Part shown: positions 18,242 to 26,432 of the stretch, in pieces | How the letters are laid out: each line of letters opens with the position of its first letter | How positions within the stretch are numbered: position 1 is the first letter of the stretch | Origin: Arcicella rosea | GTDB taxonomy: Bacteria; Bacteroidota; Bacteroidia; Cytophagales; Spirosomataceae | NCBI RefSeq assembly: GCF_040543805.1 | Contig: NZ_JBEUMS010000017.1 | Coordinates: 98,776 to 162,775, forward strand | Reading direction: 5' to 3' | Length of the DNA: 64,000 nucleotides | Program-made: the position numbers and the translations under genes | The notes under the pieces: model-generated | The model's database searches: none | What the model was told of the DNA's origin: nothing | Seen by the model: only the letters and a program-made list of their open reading frames with translations

Positions 18242-18345
18242 AAAGGGTAGCTCTTTTTATTAATTTTTAAACCTTGCAAAACAGAAGAAAACGTATCGTT
18301 TCCTTCATCATCAAAAACAATTTGAAACAAAAAATAAGAACAATT

Positions 18346-18831
18346 ATGAACACTATTGAATTACTTTCACCTGAAATTTCTTTCGAAAGTCTTGGACTCT
18401 CTTTACCTCCAGCACCACTTCCTTTGGGTGTTTATAAACCATATTTGATTGATGGCAAATACTTATACTTATCTGGTCATGGCCCAGTAAGAGACGATAA
18501 AAGCTTGATTATTGGTAGAATTGGCAAAGATTTAGACATCGAAGAAGGGAAATTGGCGGCTCAACAAGTAGGTTTAACCATGCTTTCGACCATCAAAACA
18601 CATTTAGGAAGTTTAGACAGAGTAAAGCGTGTGATTAAAATTTTGGGTATGGTCAACTGCGTATCAGAATTTGAACGTCACCCTTATGTCATCAATGGTT
18701 GTAGCGAACTTTTTGCCCAAGTGTGGGGAACAGAAAATGGTATTGGCGTAAGAAGTGCGGTAGGAATGGGAACACTTCCAGACAATATTCCAGTGGAAAT
18801 TGAAGCGTTGTTTGAACTCCACGAAGACTAA
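18346..18831 (+). CDS. RidA/YjgF-family enamine/imine deaminase
   Basis: The ATG at 18346 gives a 161-residue protein beginning MNTIELLSPEISFESLG; an ATG 72 nt upstream adds a lysine- and arginine-rich stretch without family likeness. The sequence fits the YjgF-like_1 branch, with FVQ replaced by LYLSGHGPV, VGLTMLSTIKTHLG, and the C-terminal VEIEALFELHE. RidA proteins hydrolyse the reactive enamines and imines made by PLP-dependent Ser/Thr dehydratases and amino-acid oxidases. The next gene encodes exactly such a PLP enzyme type, so a detoxifying or pathway step is likely. Confidence 0.85.
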   Translation: MNTIELLSPEISFESLGLSLPPAPLPLGVYKPYLIDGKYLYLSGHGPVRDDKSLIIGRIGKDLDIEEGKLAAQQVGLTMLSTIKTHLGSLDRVKRVIKILGMVNCVSEFERHPYVINGCSELFAQVWGTENGIGVRSAVGMGTLPDNIPVEIEALFELHED

Positions 18832-18896
18832 TTGATAAGTGGTTTTGGTAAAATAAACGATGTTTTATTTGAATTAACACATTGAATTTCAATATT

Positions 18897-18935
18897 TTAA
18901 TTCACAATTCATCATTCATAATTCATCACTCCTAC
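18897..18935. repeat. ATTCACAATTCATCATTCATAATTCATCAC repeat
   Basis: Short reiterated words TTCACAATTCA, TCATTCATAATTC and ATCACTC fill the last part of the gap before the ATG at 18943. It is the same family as the repeats at 10003 and 28155. Confidence 0.6.
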
Positions 18936-18942
18936 TTAAGCC

Positions 18943-20061
18943 ATGAGTAACAAAACGATTGAGTACAACATAAAAAATATTGAAACGCTTGATACGCCTG
19001 CTTTGGTGGTTTTTCCGAGTATCGTAAAGCGTAATATTCAAAAACTTTTGGCTTCGATTGATGATGTAAATCGCTTGCGACCACACATCAAAACGCATAA
19101 AACCAAAGAAATAACCAAGCTTTTGCAAGAAGTTGGGATTCAAAAATTCAAATGTGCAACGATTGCCGAAACTGAATTATTGGCGACTTGTGAAGCAGAA
19201 GACGTACTCTTAGCGTATCAGCCAGTGGGAGCGAAGGTCTTGCGTTTGATTGAAATCATCAAAAAGTTTCAAAAAACACATTTTTCTTGTTTGGTTGATT
19301 CTTTGGCAGTTGGTGAGGCAATGTCAAAAATTGCTTTAGAAAATAAGCTTACTTTATCGCTTTATATCGACTTAAATGTGGGCATGAACCGAACAGGAAT
19401 TGTTCCTGAAAAGGCTTTTGATTTAGCAATTGTATTACAAAAATTACCTTCCTTAAAGCTTGAAGGTTTGCATATTTACGATGGACATATCCGAGATTTT
19501 GAACTTACCATTCGTACACAAAATTGTAACACGGCTTTCCAATCCGTAGAAAATTTAGTAGAAAAACTAAACGAAGAAGGCATTCAAAACCTCAATATCG
19601 TAGCTGGTGGAACGCCTACATTTCCGATTCATGCTCAAAGAGCAAAGGTAGAATGCAGTCCGGGCACTTTTGTGTATTGGGATAAAGGCTATCAAGATGC
19701 TTATCCAGAGCAAGATTTTGAAACGGCAGCTTTGGTAATTAGCAGAGTAATTTCTTTGCCCGAAAAAGATAAAATCTGTTTGGATTTAGGACATAAATCT
19801 GTTGCTGCAGAAAACCCTTTAGATAAAAGAGTATTTTTCTTGAATGCTCCAGATGCCACTTTTATCGGACAAAGCGAAGAACATTTAGTATTGGGTGTTC
19901 CAGAAAATCATACTTATCAGATTGGAGATGTTTTTTATGGTTTGCCCATTCATATTTGTCCGACCTGTGCTTTGTACGAAAGGGCAAATCTTGTAGAAAA
20001 TGAAGTATTGACAGGCGAACAATGGAAAACGATTGCAAGAGATAGATTCATTTCCATATAG
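18943..20061 (+). CDS. D-threonine aldolase / D-serine dehydratase-like PLP enzyme
   Basis: A 372-residue fold-type III (alanine-racemase-like) PLP enzyme. DTPALVV near residue 17 and RPHIKTHKT, with K50 the likely PLP lysine, mark the D-threonine aldolase / eukaryotic-type D-serine dehydratase family. Near the C-terminus HICPTC (H337, C339) matches the metal-binding His-x-Cys of that family. It would cleave D-threonine-like beta-hydroxy D-amino acids to glycine and an aldehyde, or dehydrate D-serine. It sits between a RidA protein and an M19 dipeptidase; an enamine product would explain RidA. Which reaction occurs cannot be read from the sequence. Confidence 0.85.
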   Translation: MSNKTIEYNIKNIETLDTPALVVFPSIVKRNIQKLLASIDDVNRLRPHIKTHKTKEITKLLQEVGIQKFKCATIAETELLATCEAEDVLLAYQPVGAKVLRLIEIIKKFQKTHFSCLVDSLAVGEAMSKIALENKLTLSLYIDLNVGMNRTGIVPEKAFDLAIVLQKLPSLKLEGLHIYDGHIRDFELTIRTQNCNTAFQSVENLVEKLNEEGIQNLNIVAGGTPTFPIHAQRAKVECSPGTFVYWDKGYQDAYPEQDFETAALVISRVISLPEKDKICLDLGHKSVAAENPLDKRVFFLNAPDATFIGQSEEHLVLGVPENHTYQIGDVFYGLPIHICPTCALYERANLVENEVLTGEQWKTIARDRFISI

Positions 20062-20063
20062 CC

Positions 20064-20124
20064 GTAAAACGGGTTTCCAACCCGTCTGAAAAGATAAATT
20101 TTACGGGTTGAAAATCCGTTTTAC
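20064..20124. repeat. GTAAAACGGGTTTCC palindromic repeat
   Basis: Arms of 22 nt, 20064-20085 (starting GTAAAACGGG, ending CAACCCGT) and 20103-20124 (starting ACGGGTTG, ending CCGTTTTAC), are complementary except at two positions that allow G-U pairs. It fills the space between the aldolase-like gene and the dipeptidase gene. Confidence 0.8.
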
Positions 20125-20129
20125 AAAAT

Positions 20130-21203
20130 ATGTTTACAATAGACGCACATCTTGACCTCAGCATGAATGCGATGGAATGGAATCGTGATTTAAGATTATC
20201 GGTCTCTGAAATTCGTGAAAGAGAAAAAGGCATGACCGACAAGCCAGACCGTGCCAAAGGAACGGTTACTTTTCCTGCATTAAGAGCAGGAAACATTGGT
20301 TTGGTCGTTGCTACACAAATTGCTCGCTTTGTAAAACTAGACAGCACTTTACCGGGTTGGGCTTCTCCCGAACAGGCTTGGGCACAAACACAAGGACAAG
20401 TAGCGTGGTACAAAAGCATGGAAGAATGTGGCGAAATGGTTCAAATCAATAACCTTGAATCTTTAGAAAAACATTTACTGCTTTGGAACGACGGCACGCC
20501 CAACGACAACAAACCCATTGGCTATATTCTAAGCTTAGAAGGAGCTGATTCACTCGTAACAATTAATCATGTCGAGAAAGCTTATCAGTATGGTTTGCGT
20601 GCCATTGGCCCAGCTCATTACGGGCCGGGGCGTTACGCTCAAGGAACGGATGCGACTGGTTTTATGGGAAAAGCTGGACAAGATTTATTGAAAGAAATGG
20701 AAAGGCTGAACATCATTTTAGATGCGACGCACCTTTGTGACGATAGTTTCTGGGAAGCCATGGATCATTTCAATGGTGCGGTTTGGGCAAGCCATAATTT
20801 GTGTAGAAGTTTGGTGAATCATAATCGCCAATTTAGCGACGAGCAAATTAAGGAATTAATTAGCAGAGATGCCGTAATTGGCGGAGCATTAGACGCTTGG
20901 ATGATGGTACCAAATTGGGAAAGAGGCAAATCAACACCCAAAGAAATGAATTGTAATTTGGCTGTGATGGTTGACCATCTTGACCATATTTGTCAATTGG
21001 CAGGAAACGCTTTGCACGTGGGTATTGGTTCAGATTTGGATGGAGCTTTTGGCACAGAACAAGGTCCTTATGATTTAGATACCATTGCTGATTTACAAAC
21101 AATTCCGTCTATTCTCGAAAAAAGAGGTTATACCCAAACAGACATCGAAAATATCATGCACGGTAACTGGCTGAGATTTTTGAGAAAGAATTGGGCGAAG
21201 TAA
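20130..21203 (+). CDS. M19 (renal dipeptidase family) membrane-dipeptidase-like protein
   Basis: A 357-residue metallopeptidase of family M19 without a signal peptide, so probably cytoplasmic. The first zinc ligands are H7 and D9 in DAHLD. Other family marks are LSLEGADSL (bridging Glu), ATHLCDDSFWE, ASHNLCRSLVNHNR and HVGIGSDLDGAFG. M19 enzymes split dipeptides, many accepting a D-residue at the C-terminal side. Together with the D-amino-acid PLP enzyme and RidA just upstream, it suggests uptake and breakdown of dipeptides containing D-residues or of glycopeptide remnants. The function is inferred from family and context. Confidence 0.87.
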   Translation: MFTIDAHLDLSMNAMEWNRDLRLSVSEIREREKGMTDKPDRAKGTVTFPALRAGNIGLVVATQIARFVKLDSTLPGWASPEQAWAQTQGQVAWYKSMEECGEMVQINNLESLEKHLLLWNDGTPNDNKPIGYILSLEGADSLVTINHVEKAYQYGLRAIGPAHYGPGRYAQGTDATGFMGKAGQDLLKEMERLNIILDATHLCDDSFWEAMDHFNGAVWASHNLCRSLVNHNRQFSDEQIKELISRDAVIGGALDAWMMVPNWERGKSTPKEMNCNLAVMVDHLDHICQLAGNALHVGIGSDLDGAFGTEQGPYDLDTIADLQTIPSILEKRGYTQTDIENIMHGNWLRFLRKNWAK

Positions 21204-21205
21204 TT

Positions 21206-21240
21206 AGGAGTTGTGAATTGTGAGTGCTGAATTATGATTT
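21206..21240. repeat. GTTGTGAATTGTGAGTG repeat
   Basis: TAGGAGTTGTGAATTGTGAG and the following GTGCTGAATTATGATTT are the complement-orientation words of the ATTCACAATTCA family, directly after the dipeptidase stop codon. Confidence 0.5.
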
Positions 21241-21260
21241 ACAAATAATTATCTAAATCC

Positions 21261-21332
21261 GTAGGGGCAATCCCTTGCGGTTGCCCATTGTAAAGATTGT
21301 ACACGTGGGCAACCGCAAGGGATTGCCCCTAC
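21261..21332. repeat. Perfect 27-bp palindromic repeat (GTAGGGGCAATCCC family)
   Basis: The arm 21261-21287 (starting GTAGGGGCAATCCC) is matched exactly by its reverse complement 21306-21332, with an 18-nt centre. A related element lies at 23706-23761. It contains an ATG (21275) that opens a frame into the GH20 gene, but those codons are repeat-derived. Confidence 0.85.
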
Positions 21333-21358
21333 ATATTTTATTTTATCATTTTCTTCCA

Positions 21359-23641
21359 ATGTCAAAGACAAAATCATTTTTCATCATCTTCTTGATGTAC
21401 TTTTTTACATCAAATTACACGTTTGCCCAAAGTATTGCCATTATTCCAAAACCTGTTTCTGTACAGCTTATAAAAGAAAAATTTACGTTAAATTCATCTA
21501 CTTCGATACTTCAAACGTCGGCTTCTTTAAGTAGAAATGTTCAATTTTTACAAGAAGCCTTGCACACTTTAACGCCTTTTTCTTTCCCGATTACCAAAAA
21601 TACAACATCCAATTTTATACAATTAAGTATTGATGCCGATAAAGTCACACAAAAAGAAGGCTATCAATTAATCATTTCCAAAAATTCCATTCAATTGACT
21701 GGACACGACGAAGCTGGTGTTTTTTATGGCATACAAAGTTTGATACAAATGGCGTATCAAGCTCAAAATAAAGGATTTAACTTATCTGGCTGTCGCATCG
21801 AAGATTATCCAAGATTTACTTACCGTGGCTTGCATTTGGATGTTGGTAGAAATTTCTTCCCGCTTTCTTTTTTGAAAAAATACATCGATTTACTCGCTTT
21901 TTATAAAATCAATACTTTTCACTGGCACCTTACTGACGACCAAGGTTGGCGAATTGAAATCAAAAAATATCCTCGTTTACAAAGTGTTGCAGCATTTCGT
22001 GACGAAACCATTATTGGACATAAAAAAGATTCTCCACACCGTTTTGATGGCAAAAAGTATGGCGGATTTTACAGTCAAGAAGAAGTAAAAGCTTTAGTAA
22101 AATATGCCTCAGAAAAGTACGTAACCATCATCCCAGAAATAGAAATGCCGGGGCATGCTCAGGCGGCTTTGTCGGCTTATCCGCATTTGGGTTGTGTCGG
22201 TGGTTCATACAAAGCAGCAACTTTTTGGGGTGTTTTTGAGGATGTTTTTTGTGCAGGGAACGACAGCACTTTTACTTTTTTACAGGATGTTCTGGACGAA
22301 GTAATTCCACTTTTTCCTTCAAAATACATTCATATTGGTGGAGACGAATGCCCAAAAACTCGTTGGAAAGTTTGTCCAAAATGCCAAAAACGCATGAAAG
22401 ATGAACATTTAGCTGACGAACACGAATTACAAAGCTATTTTATCCAAAAAATGGAGAAATACTTAAACAGTAAAAATCGTGAATTAATTGGCTGGGACGA
22501 AATCTTAGAAGGTGGTTTAAGTCCGAAAGCTACGGTGATGAGTTGGCGAGGAGAAGCGGGTGGCATTGCAGCCGCCAAACAAAAACACGAAGTAATCATG
22601 ACGCCAGAAAGTCATTTGTATTTAGATTATTACCAGTCGCTTCACGCTGACGAACCAACGGCGGCGGCAAGCTTTACACCGCTTTCAAAAGTGTATAGTT
22701 ATGAGCCTTTTTCGACGGAATTAAATCACGAAGACGAACAGTACATCAAAGGCGTACAAGCAAATATCTGGACGGAATACACGCCTCAACCAGAACAAGT
22801 AGAGTACATGGTTTTCCCAAGAGCTTTAGCCTTATCAGAAATTGCTTGGTCACTCAAAACGCATAAAAATTATGATAATTTTCTAAGTAGATTACGTCAG
22901 CATAGGAGTATTTTACAACAGAAAAAAGTGAATTTTTTCGACAGATTTGAAGAAATTACTTATGATTTCTCAATGGAAAAATCAGGCAAAAGTATCGTTC
23001 ATTTATCGACAACTTTACCCAATGCTAAGATTCATTATACTGTCGATGGAAAAGCTCCAAATTCGAACGATAAAGTATTTAAAAATCAGCATATTATCAA
23101 CAAAAGTGTCATTTTGAAAGCCCAAATATTTGTCGGTAAAAAAGCTTATGGAAAAGTATTTGAACAAGCTTTTGAATATCATAAAGCCATTGCTAAAAAC
23201 GTCATTTTGAAGTATCACCCAAAAGCAAATTATAATCCTACCACACCTTATGCTTTGACCAATGGGTTGACAGGAAACACTCGCTACAACAATACACAAT
23301 GGATTGGTTTTAGTGGCGAAAATTTAGACGCAACGATTGATTTAGAAAGCATCCAAAGCATTTCAACCTTAGGTTTAAATTTGCTGAAGTATCATTGGCA
23401 AAAAATGTGGGAACCTAATGTGTTGATTTTTTCTACTTCGGAAGATGGGATTTCTTATAAGGAAGTTTATCGTACCAGTAATTTTCCTGCGAATGGTATC
23501 AATCAAATTAGGGCAAAAATTACGCCAACGAAAGCTCGTTTTATTAAAATACAGGCAGAAAATAAAGGCATCATTCCAGCAGGAGAATATGGTGTAGGAG
23601 CGAAAGCTTGGTTGTTGATTGATGAGATTTATGTGGAATAG
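21359..23641 (+). CDS. Secreted GH20 beta-N-acetylhexosaminidase
   Basis: Started at 21359, the 760-residue protein opens with a clear signal peptide (MSKTKSFFIIFLMYFFTS, cleavage after TFAQ). The ATG 84 nt upstream lies inside the palindromic repeat and is rejected. Domains: GH20b N-terminal domain (about 25-145), catalytic TIM barrel (about 150-500) with HWHLTDDQGW and the acid pair D329-E330 in HIGGDECPK, chitobiase C-terminal-like domain (about 540-620), and an F5/8-type carbohydrate-binding domain (about 625-760). It removes terminal beta-GlcNAc or GalNAc, feeding the NagP-like permease and NagB. Host N-glycans, chitin oligomers or peptidoglycan fragments are possible sources. Confidence 0.92.
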   Translation: MSKTKSFFIIFLMYFFTSNYTFAQSIAIIPKPVSVQLIKEKFTLNSSTSILQTSASLSRNVQFLQEALHTLTPFSFPITKNTTSNFIQLSIDADKVTQKEGYQLIISKNSIQLTGHDEAGVFYGIQSLIQMAYQAQNKGFNLSGCRIEDYPRFTYRGLHLDVGRNFFPLSFLKKYIDLLAFYKINTFHWHLTDDQGWRIEIKKYPRLQSVAAFRDETIIGHKKDSPHRFDGKKYGGFYSQEEVKALVKYASEKYVTIIPEIEMPGHAQAALSAYPHLGCVGGSYKAATFWGVFEDVFCAGNDSTFTFLQDVLDEVIPLFPSKYIHIGGDECPKTRWKVCPKCQKRMKDEHLADEHELQSYFIQKMEKYLNSKNRELIGWDEILEGGLSPKATVMSWRGEAGGIAAAKQKHEVIMTPESHLYLDYYQSLHADEPTAAASFTPLSKVYSYEPFSTELNHEDEQYIKGVQANIWTEYTPQPEQVEYMVFPRALALSEIAWSLKTHKNYDNFLSRLRQHRSILQQKKVNFFDRFEEITYDFSMEKSGKSIVHLSTTLPNAKIHYTVDGKAPNSNDKVFKNQHIINKSVILKAQIFVGKKAYGKVFEQAFEYHKAIAKNVILKYHPKANYNPTTPYALTNGLTGNTRYNNTQWIGFSGENLDATIDLESIQSISTLGLNLLKYHWQKMWEPNVLIFSTSEDGISYKEVYRTSNFPANGINQIRAKITPTKARFIKIQAENKGIIPAGEYGVGAKAWLLIDEIYVE

Positions 23642-23705
23642 GGGGCAGCTTTGAGAGATGAGCTTTGAGCTTTTTATAGCGAATAATTAAAAAGTATAAG
23701 TGTAG

Positions 23706-23761
23706 CGACAAACCCTTGCGGTTGTCGTTTCGGCGAATACGGCAACCGCAAGGGTTTGCCG
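23706..23761. repeat. CAAACCCTTGCGGTTG palindromic repeat
   Basis: Arms CGACAAACCCTTGCGG... (23706-23727) and ...CCGCAAGGGTTTGCCG (23740-23761) are complementary with two G-U type exceptions. The core CCTTGCGGTTG is shared with the element at 21261-21332. An ATG beside it (23769) opens a spurious extension of the next gene. Confidence 0.8.
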
Positions 23762-23843
23762 TTCCACAATGGAATTTGCTATGCCGTTGGCAGTGTCTTC
23801 ACTGCCAACTTATTCCAAAAATTCAATTTTAAACCCAAAAACT

Positions 23844-24641
23844 ATGAAAAAATACGCACTCATTTTATCAATCCTAATCCTATCATTTTCAGCAATAAAA
23901 GCCCAAAACTTTAAGCGTTTTACTTCTTTTGATGGACAAAATATTGCTTACGAAGATACGGGAAGGGGCAAGGCTGTACTCTTGCTGCACGGTTTTATCA
24001 ATACTGGAGCAAATTGGCGAAAAACGGCTTTATACAAGGATTTAATCGAAAAAGGTTTCAGAGTAATCGTACCCGATATGCGTGGAAATGGAGCTTCCGA
24101 CAAACCGCATGAAGATAAATTTTACCAAAATGAGGCCGAAGTAAAAGACTTGATGAGCTTGATTTCTTCCCTAAAAATCAAAGATTATACTTTGGTGGGT
24201 TATTCGAGAGGAGCGATTGTTGCCGCAAAATTATTGGCCAAAGATAAAAGAGTAACAAAAACCATTTTAGGTGGCGTTGGTCAACATTTTACCAATCCTG
24301 ATTGGGACAGAAGAAAAATGTTTTCGGACGCTTTTAGCGGAAAAGCTCATTTGCATCCAGAAACGGCTGGAGCTGTGGCTTATGCCAAGTCTATCGGAGT
24401 TGATACCATTGCTTTGGGTTTCTTACAAAAATATCAGCCTGTTACTTTGCCAACAGAATTAATGAAATACAAAAATCCTGTTTTAATCATCTGTGGTGAC
24501 GAAGACCTTGATAATGGTGACCCTAAAGTACTGCAAACGTATTTCAAAAATGCTAGTTTAAAATTAGTCAAAGGTAATCATAACGGTACTTATCGCACGC
24601 AAGCTTTTGCAGATGAGATTATGGGTTTTATCACAAAATAA
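23844..24641 (+). CDS. Secreted alpha/beta hydrolase
   Basis: Started at 23844, the 265-residue protein has a signal peptide (MKKYALILSILILSFSAIKA). The upstream ATG at 23769 adds repeat-derived codons and is rejected. It is an alpha/beta-hydrolase with LLLHGFINTGANW (oxyanion region), nucleophile S121 in GYSRG, a likely acid in ICGDEDL and a likely base in GNHNGTYR. The substrate is unknown; an esterase trimming acyl groups from the glycan handled by the locus would fit. Its stop is only 8 bp from the stop of the convergent AraC-type gene. Confidence 0.82.
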   Translation: MKKYALILSILILSFSAIKAQNFKRFTSFDGQNIAYEDTGRGKAVLLLHGFINTGANWRKTALYKDLIEKGFRVIVPDMRGNGASDKPHEDKFYQNEAEVKDLMSLISSLKIKDYTLVGYSRGAIVAAKLLAKDKRVTKTILGGVGQHFTNPDWDRRKMFSDAFSGKAHLHPETAGAVAYAKSIGVDTIALGFLQKYQPVTLPTELMKYKNPVLIICGDEDLDNGDPKVLQTYFKNASLKLVKGNHNGTYRTQAFADEIMGFITK

Positions 24642-24649
24642 TCAAAACC

Positions 24650-25531
24650 TTACTTGGCTTCTCGATTAAAATAACGCTCTACGTATTCGCTAGGCGATTG
24701 ATTGGTGATGCGTTTGAATACCCTGTTGAAGTTCGTAATGCTATTAAAACCACAGCTATAAGCCACGTTGGCAATGGTTTCGTTATTACTACTCGTTAAT
24801 TTTTTACAGGCTTCGTTGATTCGAACTTCGTTGAGAAATGACAAAAAAGTATGACGAGTATGCTTTTTAAAATACCTACAAAAAGCGTGTGGCGTCATGT
24901 GGGCTTTGTTGGCAGCATCTTCAAGCGTGATGGGCTTTTCGTATTCCTGCATGATAAAATTATAAATATTACTAATTCTTAAGCCTTCATTTTCGCTATA
25001 ATTCTGTGGTTGTGTACTCATTGAAAGTGGTAAAAGCGAAGGAATAGCAGCGATACTTCTCAGTAAATCTATAAAATGAATCATCTGACTCACGCCATTA
25101 CTTTTATTGAGCAAGCCAATTTTATTGGCTATTTCTGAAACATTTTCCTGCGGAATTTTGAATCCGTTAGAGTGTTGCTGTAAAAATCTTTTAAGCGTAT
25201 TGATCTCTGGTAAGTCAAAAAAAGAAGATAATTGCCCGCTTGGATTAAAGAAAATAGCTGTTGCCGTTACTTTCTTTTTACTTTTTGGATGAAAATAAGA
25301 AGCTTCACTTTTGAAAAGATGAGGCTGATTCGCACCCAACCAATAAATTTCATTCGAACGAAAACGGTGCATATTGTTATCAGCAATCAAAGTGCCTTCA
25401 CCTTGCTGAATCCACATCAATTGAATTTCTTGATGCCTATGTAAATGCGGATAAAAGTGCGGTAGAACGTCTTTTTGAACAATAATCGTTTTATCGTGAG
25501 GAACTGGAATCGTAAATGGAAGTACTTTCAT
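24650..25531 (-). CDS. AraC-family transcriptional regulator with cupin sensor
   Basis: The start at 25531 (293 residues, MKVLPFTIPVPHDKTIIVQ) is preferred; an in-frame ATG at 25615 adds a short hydrophobic stretch without family likeness. The N-terminal cupin-like part holds FYPHLHRHQEIQLMWIQQGEG. The C-terminal pair of helix-turn-helix units (about 185-290) contains ITLEDAANKAHMTPHAFCRYF and VAYSCGFNSITNFNRVFK. Such regulators usually activate sugar-use genes. The target is not shown; the DUF1080/GMC cluster on the same strand lies upstream. Confidence 0.85.
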   Translation of the reverse strand: MKVLPFTIPVPHDKTIIVQKDVLPHFYPHLHRHQEIQLMWIQQGEGTLIADNNMHRFRSNEIYWLGANQPHLFKSEASYFHPKSKKKVTATAIFFNPSGQLSSFFDLPEINTLKRFLQQHSNGFKIPQENVSEIANKIGLLNKSNGVSQMIHFIDLLRSIAAIPSLLPLSMSTQPQNYSENEGLRISNIYNFIMQEYEKPITLEDAANKAHMTPHAFCRYFKKHTRHTFLSFLNEVRINEACKKLTSSNNETIANVAYSCGFNSITNFNRVFKRITNQSPSEYVERYFNREAK

Positions 25532-25676
25532 AAGACTTGGTATTGTGAATGAAGTAGAAAAATTTAATTTTCTATTTACATAAAAATAAAACATTAGCTT
25601 TATTTTAACAAACACCAGCCTAAATATTTCAAAATAGTGTTAATATTTGAGTAGTTCTATTCATCCAATTGAATGA

Positions 25677-25715
25677 AAAATGATGAAGTAAAAACAAAGT
25701 TTACCTCATCATTTT
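25677..25715 (-). terminator. Terminator after the DUF1080 gene
   Basis: Arms AAAATGATGAAGTAAA (25677-25692) and TTTACCTCATCATTTT (25700-25715) pair with one exception. On the minus strand the stem is followed by a T-rich run. It lies 10 bp past the DUF1080 stop codon. Confidence 0.6.
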
Positions 25716-25725
25716 CAAGCAGTTC

Positions 25726-26343
25726 TTATAAACTTTTCACTTTTAATTTACGCCATTTTACTTTAATGCCACCGCCACTGTGAATTTGTAAAGCAATGAT
25801 TCCTGCACGTCCGCCAATTTTTTCATCATTGAGCGTAATCATTTCTTGTCCGTTTACAAAAGTTGTTACTTGGTTGCCTACTACTTTTACAACCATCGTA
25901 TTCCATTCTCCCATTTTTAGGGCTTTGTCTTTGTCGTCAGTTGGTTTAATCAACCAACCTCTTCCGTAAGACTCATAAATTCCGCCTGTCCAATGTCCCG
26001 GAGGAGCTACTTCTGCTTGCCAGCCAGTAATTTTTGTTCCATCAATACTTGAATGAAAAAACACGCCACTGTTGCCATCGGCTTCTTGTTTAAACTGAAG
26101 ACTCAACTCAAAGTCTTGAAAACTTTGTTCTGTTCCTAAGTAACCGTATTCTTTATCAGGACCACTTTCGCAAATCAATTCGCCATTTTCTACGTACCAT
26201 TTTTCAGTACCGTAAATCTTCCAGCCACTCAAATCTTTTTGGTTAAAAAGACTAACCCATTTTCCTTTTTTCGGCGTTTGTGCTTGTGAAGAAAAAATTA
26301 ATAACAAGCTAAAAATCAACAAGTAAGCATTTATTTTTCTCAT
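25726..26343 (-). CDS. Secreted DUF1080 protein, probable 3-keto-glycoside hydrolase
   Basis: The start at 26343 gives 205 residues with a signal peptide (MRKINAYLLIFSLLLIFSS, cleavage near SQAQ). The rest is one DUF1080 (3-keto-disaccharide hydrolase, LamG-like) domain with WVSLFNQKDLSGWKIYG, NSGVFFHSSIDG and GRAGIIALQIHSGGGIKVKW. Characterised members hydrolyse glycosides whose sugar carries a keto group at C3. The two genes upstream encode a GMC oxidoreductase and its small subunit, the enzyme type that makes 3-keto-sugars, so the three probably act in sequence in the periplasm. Confidence 0.85.
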   Translation of the reverse strand: MRKINAYLLIFSLLLIFSSQAQTPKKGKWVSLFNQKDLSGWKIYGTEKWYVENGELICESGPDKEYGYLGTEQSFQDFELSLQFKQEADGNSGVFFHSSIDGTKITGWQAEVAPPGHWTGGIYESYGRGWLIKPTDDKDKALKMGEWNTMVVKVVGNQVTTFVNGQEMITLNDEKIGGRAGIIALQIHSGGGIKVKWRKLKVKSL

Positions 26344-26432
26344 ATTTATAATGTTAAAAACTGTAATATTTTCTTTTCTATTTTTACACGCTAAAATTAT
26401 CACTCCTCATTCAACACTCCAAATTCAACATT

